This document shows, piece by piece, positions 50,109 through 58,846 of a stretch of 64,000 bases of DNA. Each line of letters opens with the position of its first letter. Position 1 is the stretch's first letter. The notes under the pieces are model-generated. The model did no database searches. It saw only the letters and a list, made by a program, of their open reading frames with translations, and was not told where the DNA came from. The stretch lies in NCBI RefSeq assembly GCF_029714325.1, contig NZ_CP121666.1, positions 5,828,001 through 5,892,000 on the forward strand, read 5' to 3'. The DNA comes from Bradyrhizobium sp. CB1717. GTDB taxonomy: Bacteria; Pseudomonadota; Alphaproteobacteria; Rhizobiales; Xanthobacteraceae. Position numbers and translations under genes: made by a program.

Positions 50109-51353
50109 ATGCCCCCCTCCCAAAACACCTCCCGCGCCGGCCGTATCCGCCGCCTTCTCGGCGGCGTCGCCATCGTGGGCGCCCTCGCCGTGGCCGGCTC
50201 GATCGCGACCGGCCGCTACTTCCATGCCGCGCAGGCGACCGCAACGGCGGCTGCGGCCGAACAGGCCGTCCCCGTCACGGTCGCGCTGATCGAACCCAAG
50301 CAGACCGTGCTGTGGGATGATTTCTCCGGCCGGCTCGAGGCGATCCAACGCGTCGAGCTTCGCCCGCGCGTGGCCGGTGCGATCCTGTCGACCAACTTCA
50401 CCGAAGGCGCGCTGGTGAAGGCCGGCGATGTGCTGTTCAAGATCGACCCGGCGCCTTATGCGGCCGAGGTCGACAAGGCCGCCGCCCAGCTCGAAGCTGC
50501 GAAAGCGCGCGTCGTGTTCACCCAGAGCGAGCTCGAGCGCGGTGCGCAGCTCGTCGGTAACGCCGTGGTCACCCGGCGTGATTACGACCAGCGCGACAAC
50601 GCCAATCGCGAGGCGATTGCCAACGTCAAGGCGGCCGAAGCGACGCTGCAGACCGCAAAGCTCAATCTCGACTACACCGAGGTGCGCGCACCGGTGGACG
50701 GCCGCGTCGGCAAGATCGAGGTCACCGTCGGCAATCTCGTCGCCGCCGGCACCGCCTCCCCGGTGTTGACCTCGCTGGTCTCGGTCAATCCGATCTACGC
50801 GTCCTTCGATGCGGACGAAGAGGTCGTGCTGCGCGCGCTGAACTCGATTGCAGACGGCTCGGGCCAACGCGGCAAGCTCGACCAGATCCCGGTGGAGATG
50901 GCGACGTCGGGCGGTCTCTCGGCGAAGGGCCACATCCAGCTCATCGACAACCAGGTCAACGGCCAAAGCGGCACGATCCGCGTCCGCGCGGTGTTCCGCA
51001 ACGAGGACGGGCGTCTCATCCCCGGCCAGTTCGCCCGCGTGCGCATGGGCCAGCCGAAGCAGCAGACATTGGTGATGATCGACGAGCGCGCGATCGGCAC
51101 CGACCAGGACAAGAAGTTCGTGATGGCGGTCGGCGACGACAGCCGCGCGGTCTACCGGCCGATCACGCTCGGCGGTGCGGTCGACGGACTGCGCATTGTC
51201 ACCGAGGGGCTGAAGCCCGGCGACCGTATCGTGGTGAACGGTCTGCAACGCGTGCGTCCGGGCGCCCTTCTCAAGACCGAGATCGCGGCGATGGGCGCGC
51301 GTGGTCCGCAGCAGGCTTCCAACCACAGTAACCAGGACGTGGTGCAACGTTGA
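50109..51353 (+). CDS. RND efflux periplasmic adaptor (AcrA/MexE-like)
   Basis: 414-aa membrane-fusion protein. N-terminal anchor (IRRLLGGVAIVGALAVAGSIATG), first lipoyl half VELRPRVAGAILSTNFTEGALVKAGD, alpha-hairpin, second lipoyl half YTEVRAPVDGRVGKIEVTVGN, beta-barrel (GTIRVRAVFRNEDGRLIPGQFARVR) and a membrane-proximal end (GDRIVVNGLQRVRPGA). It pairs with the RND permease downstream. A long palindromic repeat lies between them in the 163-bp gap. Confidence 0.92.
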   Translation: MPPSQNTSRAGRIRRLLGGVAIVGALAVAGSIATGRYFHAAQATATAAAAEQAVPVTVALIEPKQTVLWDDFSGRLEAIQRVELRPRVAGAILSTNFTEGALVKAGDVLFKIDPAPYAAEVDKAAAQLEAAKARVVFTQSELERGAQLVGNAVVTRRDYDQRDNANREAIANVKAAEATLQTAKLNLDYTEVRAPVDGRVGKIEVTVGNLVAAGTASPVLTSLVSVNPIYASFDADEEVVLRALNSIADGSGQRGKLDQIPVEMATSGGLSAKGHIQLIDNQVNGQSGTIRVRAVFRNEDGRLIPGQFARVRMGQPKQQTLVMIDERAIGTDQDKKFVMAVGDDSRAVYRPITLGGAVDGLRIVTEGLKPGDRIVVNGLQRVRPGALLKTEIAAMGARGPQQASNHSNQDVVQR

Positions 51354-51360
51354 TACCTGC

Positions 51361-51471
51361 CGTCATTCCGGGGCGCGCATAGCGCGAACCCGGAATCCCG
51401 AGCTTTTGAAACTCCGATGACTTCACCTCTGGATTCCGGTTCGCGGGCTTCGCCCACGCCCCGGAATGACG
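51361..51471. repeat. Palindromic repeat inside the RND operon
   Basis: CGTCATTCCGGGGC (51361-51374) pairs with GCCCCGGAATGACG at the far end (51458-51471), and GAACCCGGAATCC pairs with GGATTCCGGTTC inside, making a long hairpin. It separates the adaptor and permease genes. Confidence 0.8.
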
Positions 51472-51516
51472 GGGGAGTTGGCGGAGAACCGCACGATATT
51501 GCCCAGGGGCAAGACC

Positions 51517-54500
51517 ATGAATCTCTCAAAGTTCTTCATCGATCGTCCGATTTTCGCCGGCGTGCTGTCGGTCCTGATCTTCCTCGCCGGCCTGATCTCG
51601 CTGTTCGCGATGCCGATCTCGGAATATCCCGACGTCGTGCCCCCCTCGGTGCTGGTGCGCGCGACCTATCCCGGTGCCAATCCCAAGGTGATCGCGGAGA
51701 CCGTGGCGACGCCGATCGAGGAGCAGATCAACGGCGTCGAAGGCATGCTCTACATGTCGAGCCAGGCGACCACCGACGGCGCGATGACGCTGACGGTGAC
51801 GTTCCGCCTCGGCACCGACCCCGACAAGGCGACGCAGCTGGTGCAGAACCGCGTGCAGCAGGCCGAGCCTCGCCTGCCGGCCGTGGTTCGCCAGCTCGGC
51901 ATCATCACCAAGAAGTCCTCGCCCGACCTCACCATGGTCGTGCATCTCTTGTCGCCGAACGGCCGCTACGACATGACGTACTTGCGCAATTACGCGGTGC
52001 TCAATGTCAAGGATCGCCTGGCGCGGATCGACGGCGTCGGCGACGTCCAGCTCTATGGCGCCGGCGACTATTCGATGCGGGTCTGGGTCGATCCGCAGAA
52101 GGCGGCCGAGCATGGCCTGACCGCCAGCGACATCGTCAAGGCGATCCAGGCGCAGAACGTCGAGGCCGCCGCCGGCGTGGTCGGCTCCTCCCCCAACGTT
52201 AGGGGTATCGACCTGCAGCTCTCCGTCAATGCGGAAGGCCGTCTCGCCAACGAAGAACAGTTCGGCGACATCGTGGTCAAGACCGGTACGCGCGGCGAGG
52301 TCGTTCGCCTGCGCGACGTCGCGCGCATCGAGCTTGGCGCGTCCGAATACGGTCTGCGCTCACTGCTCGACAACAAGCAGGCGGTGGCGATCCCGATCTT
52401 CCAGGCGCCCGGCTCCAACGCGCTGCAGATCTCCGACAACGTCCGCGCCACCATGAACGAGATCAAGAAGAACATGCCGGAGGGCGTGTCCTACCAGATC
52501 GTCTACGACCCCACCCAGTTCGTGCGCTCCTCGATCGAGGCCGTGATCCACACCCTGCTGGAAGCGATCGCGCTGGTGGTGCTTGTGGTGATCCTGTTCC
52601 TGCAGACCTGGCGCGCCTCGATCATTCCGCTGCTGGCCGTGCCGGTGTCGATCGTCGGCACCTTCGCGGTGATGCACGTGTTCGGCTTCTCCATCAACGC
52701 GCTCAGCCTGTTCGGCCTCGTGCTCGCCATCGGCATCGTCGTCGACGACGCCATCGTCGTGGTCGAGAACGTCGAGCGCAACATCGAGGCCGGGCTGTCG
52801 CCGCGCGATGCCACCTATCAGGCCATGCGCGAGGTGTCCGGGCCGATCATCGCGATCGCGATGGTGCTGATCGCGGTGTTCGTGCCGCTGGCCTTCATCT
52901 CCGGCCTCACCGGCCAGTTCTACAAGCAGTTCGCGCTGACGATCGCGATCTCGACCGTGATCTCGGCGGTGAATTCGCTGACGCTGTCGCCGGCGCTGTC
53001 GGCGCTGCTGCTCAAGGGGCACAACGAGCCGAAGGACAAGCTCACGATCATCATGGAGAAGAGCCTTGGCTTGTTCTTCCGCCGCTTCAATCGGGCGTTC
53101 ACTTACTCGTCGGAGAGCTACAGCGGCACTGTCACCAAGGTCATTTCGGGCAAGGCCGCAGTGATGGGCCTCTATGTGGTGCTCGTCGGCCTCACCGCCT
53201 TCCTGTTCCAGCAGGTCCCGAGCGGCTTCGTGCCGGGTCAGGACAAGCAGTACCTCGTCGGCTTCGCCCGCCTGCCCGATGGTGCAACGCTCGACCGCAC
53301 CGAAGAGGTGATCCGCAAGATGAGCGACATCGCGCTGACCCAGCCCGGCGTCGAGAGCTCGGTCGCCTTCCCCGGCCTGTCGATCTCCGGCTTCACCAAC
53401 TCGTCCAATGCCGGCATCGTGTTCTCGACGCTGAAGCCGTTCGACGAGCGCAAGGATCCCGCGCTCAGCGGTCCCGCGCTCGCGGCCGAGTTGAACAAGA
53501 AATACGCCGGGATCCAGGAAGCCTTCATCGCCATGTTCCCGCCGCCGCCGGTCAACGGCCTCGGCACCATCGGCGGCTTCAAGCTGCAGATCGAGGATCG
53601 CGCCGGCCTCGGCTATGACGCGCTGAACGAGGCGACCAAGGCGTTCATGGCGGCGATGCAGAAGGCGCCGGAGATCGCCGGCGTGTTCTCGAGCTTCCAG
53701 GTCAACGTGCCCCAGCTGTTCGCCGACATCGACCGCACCAAGGCGCTGCAGCTTGGCGTGCCGGTGACGGAAGTGTTCAACACGCTGCAGATCTACCTGG
53801 GCTCCTACTACGTCAACGACTTCAACAAGTTTGGCCGCACCTATTCAGTCCGAGTCCAAGCCGACGCGCCGTTCCGCGCCCGCGCCGACGACATCAGGCA
53901 GTTGAAGGTGCGTTCGTCCTCCGGCGACATGGTGCCATTGTCGGCGCTGCTCAAGATCCGCCAGAGCGCGGGGCCGGAGCGCGCGATCCGCTACAACGGC
54001 TTCCTGTCGTCCGACATCAACGCGGCGGCCGCGCCCGGCTTCTCGTCGGGACAGGCGCAGGAGGCGGCGACGCGGATCGCAGCGGAGACGCTGCCGCCCG
54101 GTTTCGCCTTCGAATGGACCGACCTGACCTATCAGGAGTTCATCGCCGGTAATTCCGGCATCTGGGTGTTCCCGCTGGCGATCCTGCTGGTGTTCCTGGT
54201 GCTGGCCGCACTCTACGAGAGCCTGACCCTGCCGCTCTCGATCATCATGATCGTGCCGATGGGCCTGCTCGCCGCGATGTTCGGCGTCTGGTTCTCCAAG
54301 GGCGACAACAACGTCTTCACCCAGATCGGCCTGATCGTGCTCGTCGGCCTCTCCGCCAAGAACGCGATCCTGATCGTCGAATTCGCGCGCGAGCTCGAAT
54401 TCGCCGGACGCACGCCGATCCGGGCGGCGATCGAGGCGAGCCGGTTGCGACTGCGTCCGATCCTCATGACGTCGATGGCGTTCATCATGGGCGTGCTGCC

Positions 54501-54720
54501 CTTGGTGCTCTCGACCGGCGCCGGCTCGGAGATGCGCCGGGCGATGGGCGTTGCGGTGTTCTCCGGCATGATCGGCGTCACCGTGTTCGGCCTGTTCCTG
54601 ACGCCGGTGTTCTATGTGCTGCTCAGAACCATCACCGGCAACAAGCCGCTGGTGCATCACAGCAGCGACACCAGCGCAGCGCCGGTTCAGGGGCTTCATC
54701 ACGAAGTCCAGGGACACTAA
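51517..54720 (+). CDS. RND efflux permease (AcrB/MexF-like, HAE1 family)
   Basis: 1,067-aa proton-driven pump. The start MNLSKFFIDRPIFAGVLSVL at 51517 follows AGGGGC and is the usual HAE1 N-terminus. SEYPDVVPPSVLVRATYPGA, the TM4 pair VLAIGIVVDDAIVVVENVERNIE, FIPGLTGQFYKQFALTIAISTVIS-like helix VFVPLAFISGLTGQFYKQF, GFVPGQDKQYLVGFARLPDGA and the TM10 block LVGLSAKNAILIVEFARE mark the family. VNDFNKFGRTYSVRVQAD is shared with MexF/AcrB. It probably exports drugs or plant compounds under the TetR repressor. Confidence 0.93.
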   Translation: MNLSKFFIDRPIFAGVLSVLIFLAGLISLFAMPISEYPDVVPPSVLVRATYPGANPKVIAETVATPIEEQINGVEGMLYMSSQATTDGAMTLTVTFRLGTDPDKATQLVQNRVQQAEPRLPAVVRQLGIITKKSSPDLTMVVHLLSPNGRYDMTYLRNYAVLNVKDRLARIDGVGDVQLYGAGDYSMRVWVDPQKAAEHGLTASDIVKAIQAQNVEAAAGVVGSSPNVRGIDLQLSVNAEGRLANEEQFGDIVVKTGTRGEVVRLRDVARIELGASEYGLRSLLDNKQAVAIPIFQAPGSNALQISDNVRATMNEIKKNMPEGVSYQIVYDPTQFVRSSIEAVIHTLLEAIALVVLVVILFLQTWRASIIPLLAVPVSIVGTFAVMHVFGFSINALSLFGLVLAIGIVVDDAIVVVENVERNIEAGLSPRDATYQAMREVSGPIIAIAMVLIAVFVPLAFISGLTGQFYKQFALTIAISTVISAVNSLTLSPALSALLLKGHNEPKDKLTIIMEKSLGLFFRRFNRAFTYSSESYSGTVTKVISGKAAVMGLYVVLVGLTAFLFQQVPSGFVPGQDKQYLVGFARLPDGATLDRTEEVIRKMSDIALTQPGVESSVAFPGLSISGFTNSSNAGIVFSTLKPFDERKDPALSGPALAAELNKKYAGIQEAFIAMFPPPPVNGLGTIGGFKLQIEDRAGLGYDALNEATKAFMAAMQKAPEIAGVFSSFQVNVPQLFADIDRTKALQLGVPVTEVFNTLQIYLGSYYVNDFNKFGRTYSVRVQADAPFRARADDIRQLKVRSSSGDMVPLSALLKIRQSAGPERAIRYNGFLSSDINAAAAPGFSSGQAQEAATRIAAETLPPGFAFEWTDLTYQEFIAGNSGIWVFPLAILLVFLVLAALYESLTLPLSIIMIVPMGLLAAMFGVWFSKGDNNVFTQIGLIVLVGLSAKNAILIVEFARELEFAGRTPIRAAIEASRLRLRPILMTSMAFIMGVLPLVLSTGAGSEMRRAMGVAVFSGMIGVTVFGLFLTPVFYVLLRTITGNKPLVHHSSDTSAAPVQGLHHEVQGH

Positions 54721-54730
54721 GTCGAAGGCG

Positions 54731-54856
54731 TTAGATCAGGGAAATCCCCGAGATCAGCAACAGAACGAGCACGGTCTTGCGAAAGACCGTCTCGTTGACC
54801 CGGTGAAAGGCGAGCACGCCGAATACCGAACCGGCTTCGCGGCCGGCGTCGGCAAG
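54731..54856 (-). pseudogene. C-terminal remnant of a TauE/SafE-family permease
   Basis: The minus strand reads LADAGREAGSVFGVLAFHRV, then NETVFRKTVLVLLLISGISLI and a stop at 54731-54733. The segment around R-V-N-E-x-x-F-R-K-x-V-L-V-L-L-L-I-S-G is the typical last helix of TauE/SafE sulfite-exporter-like proteins. The rest of the gene is missing; the 169-aa gene's stop codon abuts it. Confidence 0.5.
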
Positions 54857-55366
54857 TTACTTCCGGTTCTCCTCGCAGAACTTCAGCGCGGCGAGCGCCT
54901 CGCCAGCGCGCGGGATCTGCATCTCGATGCTGTCGTCGTCGTCATCCTCGAAATCGAGCGTGAGGCGCTTGGCCTTGGAGAGGCGGTCCATGATCGACTG
55001 GTCGTACTCGAAGATGCCGCGCACGGTGGTCTTGTCCATGACTTCCCACTTCGCCTTCTTCATGATGTCGGCATCATCGGTGCCGACATCGGCGCGGAGG
55101 ATCTCGCCGACCTTGTCCCACTCCCAGCCGTCGTAGATCATCACGATGACGATGGCCTTGTCGGAATAGGTGATGACAATGACGTAGTCGCGGTTCTCGT
55201 CCTCCTTGTCCTTGTAGCCGCGGCTCGCATTGCAATGCGTGTCCTGCGTCCGCTTCTCGATGGTCCAGTCGCCGACCTTGGATTGTTGCGCAAGCGCGGG
55301 CCTCGAGCTCAAGGCTGCGCTCAAGGCGCCCACGAGAATTCCGGCGGCGAGAAGAGATCGTTGCAT
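54857..55366 (-). CDS. Hypothetical exported protein (169 aa)
   Basis: Starts MQRSLLAAGILVGALSAALSSRPALAQQ, a clear signal peptide with cut near ALAQ. The mature part has KVGDWTIEKRTQDTHCNASRGYKD and a late Cys (ALKFCEENRK), likely a disulphide pair, beta-strand-rich segments, and a run of five Asp (DFEDDDDDSIEMQI). The opening GDW...C resembles IalB-like or related small periplasmic proteins, but the family is not certain. Confidence 0.75.
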   Translation of the reverse strand: MQRSLLAAGILVGALSAALSSRPALAQQSKVGDWTIEKRTQDTHCNASRGYKDKEDENRDYVIVITYSDKAIVIVMIYDGWEWDKVGEILRADVGTDDADIMKKAKWEVMDKTTVRGIFEYDQSIMDRLSKAKRLTLDFEDDDDDSIEMQIPRAGEALAALKFCEENRK

Positions 55367-55458
55367 GTCAGCCTCCAGCGCGTTCCCCACGCCGAGATGA
55401 CCACCTCTGCCGACCGCTCGCAAGGGTTTCGGGCCGCGGGCGAGACAACGGCCAGGCC

Positions 55459-55905
55459 CTACCCGCGTCGCGGTACGATCGCGATCGGGGTGAAGGTGTA
55501 AACCTCCTCGTCGTTCTGGTTGAACATCGTCCATTTCACCAGCGCGATGCCCTGCGGCTTCGACTTCGAAGGCGTCAGGCTCATGACCTCCCCGACCAGA
55601 TGCAGGCGGTCGTTGGGCCGCACCGGCATGGTCCAGCGCAGCCCATCAACACCGGCGCCAATCAGCGGATGCGGGCCAAACGGGCGGGACTGGATCGCGA
55701 GGTTCATGGCAATCGCGGCAGTGTGCCATCCCGAGGCAGCCAGCCCCTTGAACAGGGTCTCCTTCGCCGCCTCATGGTCGAGATGCATCGGCTGCGGATC
55801 GTACTCGGCGGCGAAGCGCTTGATGTCCGCTTCGGTGACCACCACCTCGGGCGACTTGAACCGCATTCCAATGGTGAGATCGTCGAACCATTCGACCTGC
55901 GCCAT
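55459..55905 (-). CDS. MaoC-family dehydratase (hot-dog fold)
   Basis: 148-aa enoyl-CoA hydratase-like protein. The start MAQVEWFDDLTIGMRFKSP is at 55905 after GAGGCA. The hydratase-2 motif appears as FAAEYDPQPMHLDHEAA (Asp/His active pair), followed by ASGWHTAAIAMNL, GVDGLRWTMPVRPNDRL and LVKWTMFNQNDEEVYTF. It adds water to an acyl-CoA double bond. No other fatty-acid gene is next to it; acyl-CoA genes lie 5 kb downstream. Confidence 0.9.
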   Translation of the reverse strand: MAQVEWFDDLTIGMRFKSPEVVVTEADIKRFAAEYDPQPMHLDHEAAKETLFKGLAASGWHTAAIAMNLAIQSRPFGPHPLIGAGVDGLRWTMPVRPNDRLHLVGEVMSLTPSKSKPQGIALVKWTMFNQNDEEVYTFTPIAIVPRRG

Positions 55906-56103
55906 GATTTTGCCTCGCAATATCGTACGCCACTGCCGGGAGTGCGCGGTTCAAGGGATTTAGCGAAATTGCGATGTAACGGCTCCGCCGCGAACAAGCC
56001 AGCCCAGGGTTCCCCCGCGAAACCTCTTTTCCGATGCGACGAAACACGCCTGAAACAGATGGCCGGTTAAGTCGTTGTCAAAATAAATACAGGGACGGCC
56101 ACC

Positions 56104-56187
56104 ATGCAATTCCTCCTCGACCTGATCTACGACTATGCCTGCTGCCAGAACCTCGTCGCGCAGTCGCCACGGGAGGACGAGCTATGA
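56104..56187 (+). CDS. Tiny ORF (27 aa)
   Basis: MQFLLDLIYDYACCQNLVAQ, then SPREDEL and stop. It overlaps the next tiny ORF as ATGA, which suggests translational coupling. It contains two adjacent Cys and a hydrophobic N-terminal part. Too short to name. Confidence 0.4.
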   Translation: MQFLLDLIYDYACCQNLVAQSPREDEL

Positions 56188-56276
56188 TCGAGCTGATCTC
56201 CGCCCTCCTCGCCCTCTGCAGTATCGGCATCTTTGCGGCGCATGCGCTGGATGCCTATCGCACCACGCATTACTGA
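56184..56276 (+). CDS. Tiny membrane-type protein (30 aa)
   Basis: MIELISALLALCSIGIFAAH, then ALDAYRTTHY. One hydrophobic helix followed by a short polar tail, like small single-pass membrane proteins. GGGAGG lies 10 bases before the ATG, a strong RBS, and its ATG overlaps the stop of the 27-aa ORF. Confidence 0.55.
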   Translation: MIELISALLALCSIGIFAAHALDAYRTTHY

Positions 56277-56294
56277 GTGCGTCGCACCGGCGCC

Positions 56295-56717
56295 CTAAAA
56301 CGGCCGCCGGTAAAAATGTTCTGAATGCGTCGCGGGCGGAAACCTGTTGGCGAGCGCAAGCGCCCCCTTTTCGTCCGTCTCGAGCGCGATCTTCTGCGCC
56401 AGCATCACGTCGCCGGGCACGAGGAAGCCTGACGGGACGAAGCACCACCCCATCGTCGCGTGACCGACATCGTCGACTTCGTGGACGTTGGCGGCAGTGC
56501 CATAATGAATGCGATACCGCTTGCCGGTATCGCAGCCGATGACGTCGAAATACCGGTGCTGCTCGAACTGTGCGCGCTGCTCCGGCGTCAGCCACTCGGC
56601 CAGCAGCCGGCGGCCCCGCGCATCGGGCGTGTTCTCGCCGAAGAAGCGCCGGTAGAGTTCGCGCAGCGCGTGCAACCGGGCACGCGCGGGCGCGCGGAAC
56701 CAGAGTGCCGCGAACAT
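56295..56717 (-). CDS. Hypothetical protein (140 aa)
   Basis: Begins MFAALWFRAPARARLHALRELYRRFFGENTPDA. The middle (EQHRYFDVIGCDTGKRYRIHYGTAANVHEVD) resembles small conserved alphaproteobacterial proteins in which a Cys, a K-x-Y-R-I and a late Trp-Cys (MGWCFVPSGFLVPGDVMLAQKIALE) recur. I cannot name the family. Convergent with the tiny ORFs and 12 bp after the 73-aa gene. Confidence 0.7.
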   Translation of the reverse strand: MFAALWFRAPARARLHALRELYRRFFGENTPDARGRRLLAEWLTPEQRAQFEQHRYFDVIGCDTGKRYRIHYGTAANVHEVDDVGHATMGWCFVPSGFLVPGDVMLAQKIALETDEKGALALANRFPPATHSEHFYRRPF

Positions 56718-56729
56718 GAGCAGCTCAGA

Positions 56730-56951
56730 TCAGCCGCCGACCAAGCGGGGATAGAACAGCGTTTCCTGCGCGGTCGGATCGAACGACTTGATACGGGTAA
56801 CTTCGCCGGGTCCGGTTCGGAAGGCGGCGGTGAAGCCGGCTCCGGTCAGCTCCCGAAAGCGCTGCTCGGCTCGCGCCAGCGCTTCGGCATTGCCAGGATC
56901 AAACTCGTGGCGGGTGTCGCCAGTCTGGTCCATCACGATCTGGGTTGCCAT
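56730..56951 (-). CDS. Hypothetical protein (73 aa)
   Basis: MATQIVMDQTGDTRHEFDPGNAEALARAEQRFRELTGAGF continues with a beta-rich end (TAAFRTGPGEVTRIKSFDPTAQETLF). It looks like a small regulator-like or gene-transfer-type conserved protein of unknown role. GAGACTC precedes the ATG. It is followed 12 bp later by the 140-aa gene in the same direction. Confidence 0.65.
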   Translation of the reverse strand: MATQIVMDQTGDTRHEFDPGNAEALARAEQRFRELTGAGFTAAFRTGPGEVTRIKSFDPTAQETLFYPRLVGG

Positions 56952-57102
56952 AGTTGAGTCTCCTCATGCCCAGCCCTGAAACGGATCAAAGCAAACCTCG
57001 TGCCGTCGGTTCCCAAGTGCAACAACTTTCTCGCACCAGTGCATCACGCCTTGCTGAGTAAGAGCGTTTTCGAGCGAAGTGGACGTTCGAAACGGGCTCT
57101 CG

Positions 57103-57918
57103 TCAGCGCGAGGCCGCCGCCCCTCCCCCCTCGTCGATCTGCCGACCCATCAAGGCGATTGCCTTCTGATAGACGCCGGCGGCATTCCAGGCCTCGATCG
57201 CAGCGAAATTCGGTTCGCCCGGCTGGTAACCGGCTCCCGCACGCCAGCCGTGGGCCTTGAGGAAATTGGCAGTCGAGTTCAGCGCGTTGGCAGCGACCTC
57301 GAGATTGCCGGTGCCATAGGCCAGGATGTTCTTGGGCATGAACTGGGTCTGGCCGACCTCGCCATGCATGGAGCCGCGGGTCGATCCCGACAGGGTGCCG
57401 CGGTCGATCAGCTTCAGCGCGGCATAGAGCTGGTCGGTGAAGAATTCGGGACGGCGGCAATCATAAGCGAGCGTTGCGATGGACGACAGCATGTTCTGGT
57501 TGCCGCGCTGGCTGCCGAAGCCGGTCTCCATGCCCCAGATCGCGATCAGCGGCCCGGGCGGGACGCCATAGCGCTGCTGGATCGAGGCGAACAGCGCGGC
57601 CTGCGACTGCTTGAGCTGCCGCCCCTTGGCGACGATCGTGGTGGCGCCGCGCTTGGCCAGGAACTGGTCGAGCGACAGCGAGAAGCTGCGCTGGCCGCGG
57701 TCGGCGGCGATGGTGGCGCTGGCGTAGTTGGTCTGCATCAAGGCCGAGATCGCGGTCTGGCCAATACCCTTTCCTTGCGCCTCCGCGCTGAACTCGCGCT
57801 TCCAGGCCTCGAAGCCAGCCGGCGAGCTGCCGCATTGTGCGGCCTCGGCCGAAGGCAGGGAGAGTAGCAGCGCGGTCGCGCCAATCACCGCCGTTGCGAC
57901 TATCCTGCCCTTGATCAT
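57103..57918 (-). CDS. Lytic murein transglycosylase (MltB/SLT_2 family)
   Basis: 271-aa periplasmic peptidoglycan-cleaving enzyme. MIKGRIVATAVIGATALLLSLPSAEAA is the signal peptide; GAGGAA precedes the ATG. Catalytic Glu in LIAIWGMETGFGSQRGNQN, then LAYDCRRPEFFTDQLYAALKLI and the SLT_2 block SMHGEVGQTQFMPKNIL. WNAAGVYQKAIALMGRQI closes it. No peptidoglycan-binding domain follows, as in the short MltB-like form common in rhizobia. Confidence 0.92.
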   Translation of the reverse strand: MIKGRIVATAVIGATALLLSLPSAEAAQCGSSPAGFEAWKREFSAEAQGKGIGQTAISALMQTNYASATIAADRGQRSFSLSLDQFLAKRGATTIVAKGRQLKQSQAALFASIQQRYGVPPGPLIAIWGMETGFGSQRGNQNMLSSIATLAYDCRRPEFFTDQLYAALKLIDRGTLSGSTRGSMHGEVGQTQFMPKNILAYGTGNLEVAANALNSTANFLKAHGWRAGAGYQPGEPNFAAIEAWNAAGVYQKAIALMGRQIDEGGGAAASR

Positions 57919-58037
57919 TGCGCGTTCCTCTTGCTGGTGCGCGACCGGCTCGCGCCAGCGCATGATCCTACGTCAGTTGCAATCGCTCAAGTCCCGATGG
58001 CTACAATCAATCCAAGCAAAGCCCTTGACACCAGCGG

Positions 58038-58841
58038 TCACGCCTCGTCCGTTCCCAGCAGGAAATCCACCATGATGCTCTGGTGCTGCTGGTACATGTC
58101 CGTGCCGGTCCCCGTGACACAGCCGAGCTTGCGGGCGGCTGCGATGAACGGCGAGACCTCGGGCTTGGTGATGACGCAGCCGCAATAGGCGGATGGCGCA
58201 AGCCGCGCCACATCGACCGGGAGCGGATCGCCATCCTTCATCCCTGCGGGCGTCGCATTGGCGACAAAATCGAAGCCTGCGGGGTCCAAGGTGCCGGCCC
58301 GCACGGGCGCCTTGCCGAGGCCGTTGAGCCGGCCGATCAGGGCGTCGCGGCGCTCAGTCAGGCTGTCATGAATCTCCAGTTCGCTCACCCCGGCCTCGAC
58401 CAGCTCGAGCGCGATCGCCGAGCCCGCACCGCCCGCGCCGACAAGCAGCGCCCTCATGCCCGCAGGGTTGATCCCCTTAGCCCGCGCCGCCCCGACGAAG
58501 CCGAGGCCGTCCACCATGTCGCCATGCCATGCGCCGTCGGGACGGCGGCGCATCAGGTTCACGGTCCGCAGGAAATGCGCGCGCGCCGTCGCGCTCGTGC
58601 AGGCCTGGTAACAGGCGAATTTGTGCGGGATGGTCACGACGATGCCGTCGAGGTTCTTCAGCCGCGTTGCCACCGAGAGGAAATCGGCCAAATCCCCTGG
58701 CGCCGCCTGAACCGGCACGAGAATGCCGTCGTGCCCGCGCGCGGCAAAGGCGGCCGACACGCCCGCGGGCGAGCGCACCTGCGCGATGGGATCGCCGACG
58801 ATGACGTGGAGCCGCGTGGCACCTGAAGGTGCCGGGATCAT
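58038..58841 (-). CDS. Shikimate dehydrogenase-like protein
   Basis: 267-aa AroE-family oxidoreductase. MIPAPSGATRLHVIVGDPIAQVRSPAGV starts the substrate domain; VVTIPHKFACYQACT keeps the catalytic Lys, but the usual N-T-D-G reads GDMVDGLGFVGA, with Asn-Thr replaced by Met-Val. The nucleotide site is ALLVGAGGAGSAIALEL and the C-terminal end YQQHQSIMVDFLL. The change suggests a substrate other than shikimate; quinate or a catabolic acid is possible. It starts 5 bp after the stop of the monooxygenase gene, same strand. Confidence 0.83.
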   Translation of the reverse strand: MIPAPSGATRLHVIVGDPIAQVRSPAGVSAAFAARGHDGILVPVQAAPGDLADFLSVATRLKNLDGIVVTIPHKFACYQACTSATARAHFLRTVNLMRRRPDGAWHGDMVDGLGFVGAARAKGINPAGMRALLVGAGGAGSAIALELVEAGVSELEIHDSLTERRDALIGRLNGLGKAPVRAGTLDPAGFDFVANATPAGMKDGDPLPVDVARLAPSAYCGCVITKPEVSPFIAAARKLGCVTGTGTDMYQQHQSIMVDFLLGTDEA

Positions 58842-58846
58842 GTCGC

